DNA from: Thermocaproicibacter sp036741535
GTDB lineage: Bacteria > Bacillota > Clostridia > Oscillospirales > Acutalibacteraceae
Length of the DNA: 5,743 nucleotides
Assembly (NCBI GenBank): GCA_036741535.1
Contig: DAINSB010000139.1
Span: 1-5,743 of the forward strand
Reading direction: 5' to 3'
Below the pieces are notes generated by a model. It was not told where the DNA came from. It did not search any database and saw only the letters and a program-made list of their open reading frames with translations. This document shows positions 5,707-5,743 of this stretch, one piece after another; position 1 is the first letter of the stretch; every line of letters starts with the position of its first letter. Both the position numbers and the translations under genes were made by a program.

Positions 5707-5743
5707 TTACTGGATCGGGATCCGCTTCGTGTTCGGCCTGGAC
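5707..5743 (-). CDS. Probable 3' end of a convergent gene, product unknown
   Basis: On the minus strand an open frame enters from the right edge and stops at TAA (5709-5707), ending in SRPNTKRIPIQ. Every one of its eleven sense codons ends in G or C, matching the codon habit of the complete genes. The alternative frame, stopping at TAG (5695-5693), shows no such bias. The stop lies about 27 nt before the leftward terminator stem, as expected for a gene end. Eleven codons are too few to identify a product or to be sure that it is coding. Confidence 0.35.
   Translation of the reverse strand, partial: SRPNTKRIPIQ

Overview
The window looks like chromosomal DNA from a fairly GC-rich Firmicute, probably a clostridial (Oscillospiraceae-type) anaerobe. 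This is inferred from three things: the AgrC/LytTR-type regulators and BceAB-type ABC transporter, the strong purine-rich Shine-Dalgarno sites, and an intergenic cluster of hairpins that resembles the GC-rich dispersed repeats common in such genomes. No database search was possible.

Layout: (1) Positions 1-224 hold a hairpin terminator and, at the extreme left edge, a strong leftward ribosome binding site that probably belongs to a gene starting just outside the window. (2) A leftward two-gene operon encodes an ABC transporter of the antimicrobial-peptide resistance/sensing (BceAB) class: the ATPase (2324-3073), then a 10-helix FtsX-type permease (225-2327), joined by an ATGA stop/start overlap. 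(3) A 545-bp intergenic region (3074-3618) separates this operon from a divergent one. Its left half is packed with hairpins (a likely dispersed repeat element). Its right half holds candidate promoters for both directions and a series of overlapping inverted repeats that could form a conditional leader. (4) A rightward two-gene operon encodes a two-component system: a LytTR-family response regulator (3619-4338) and an AgrC-like membrane histidine kinase (4335-5624, GTG start, GTGA overlap). (5) Positions 5625-5743 hold a hairpin terminator oriented for leftward transcription and probably the last codons of a convergent gene running in from the right.

Working model (inference): the AgrC-like kinase senses an extracellular or membrane signal and phosphorylates the LytTR regulator, which may control its own operon and/or the divergent ABC transporter. 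The unusual point is the partnership. BceAB-type transporters are classically paired with small two-helix BceS kinases and OmpR-family BceR regulators, not with a seven-helix AgrC-type kinase and a LytTR regulator. No AgrB/AgrD-type pheromone genes or lantibiotic genes are present in the window.
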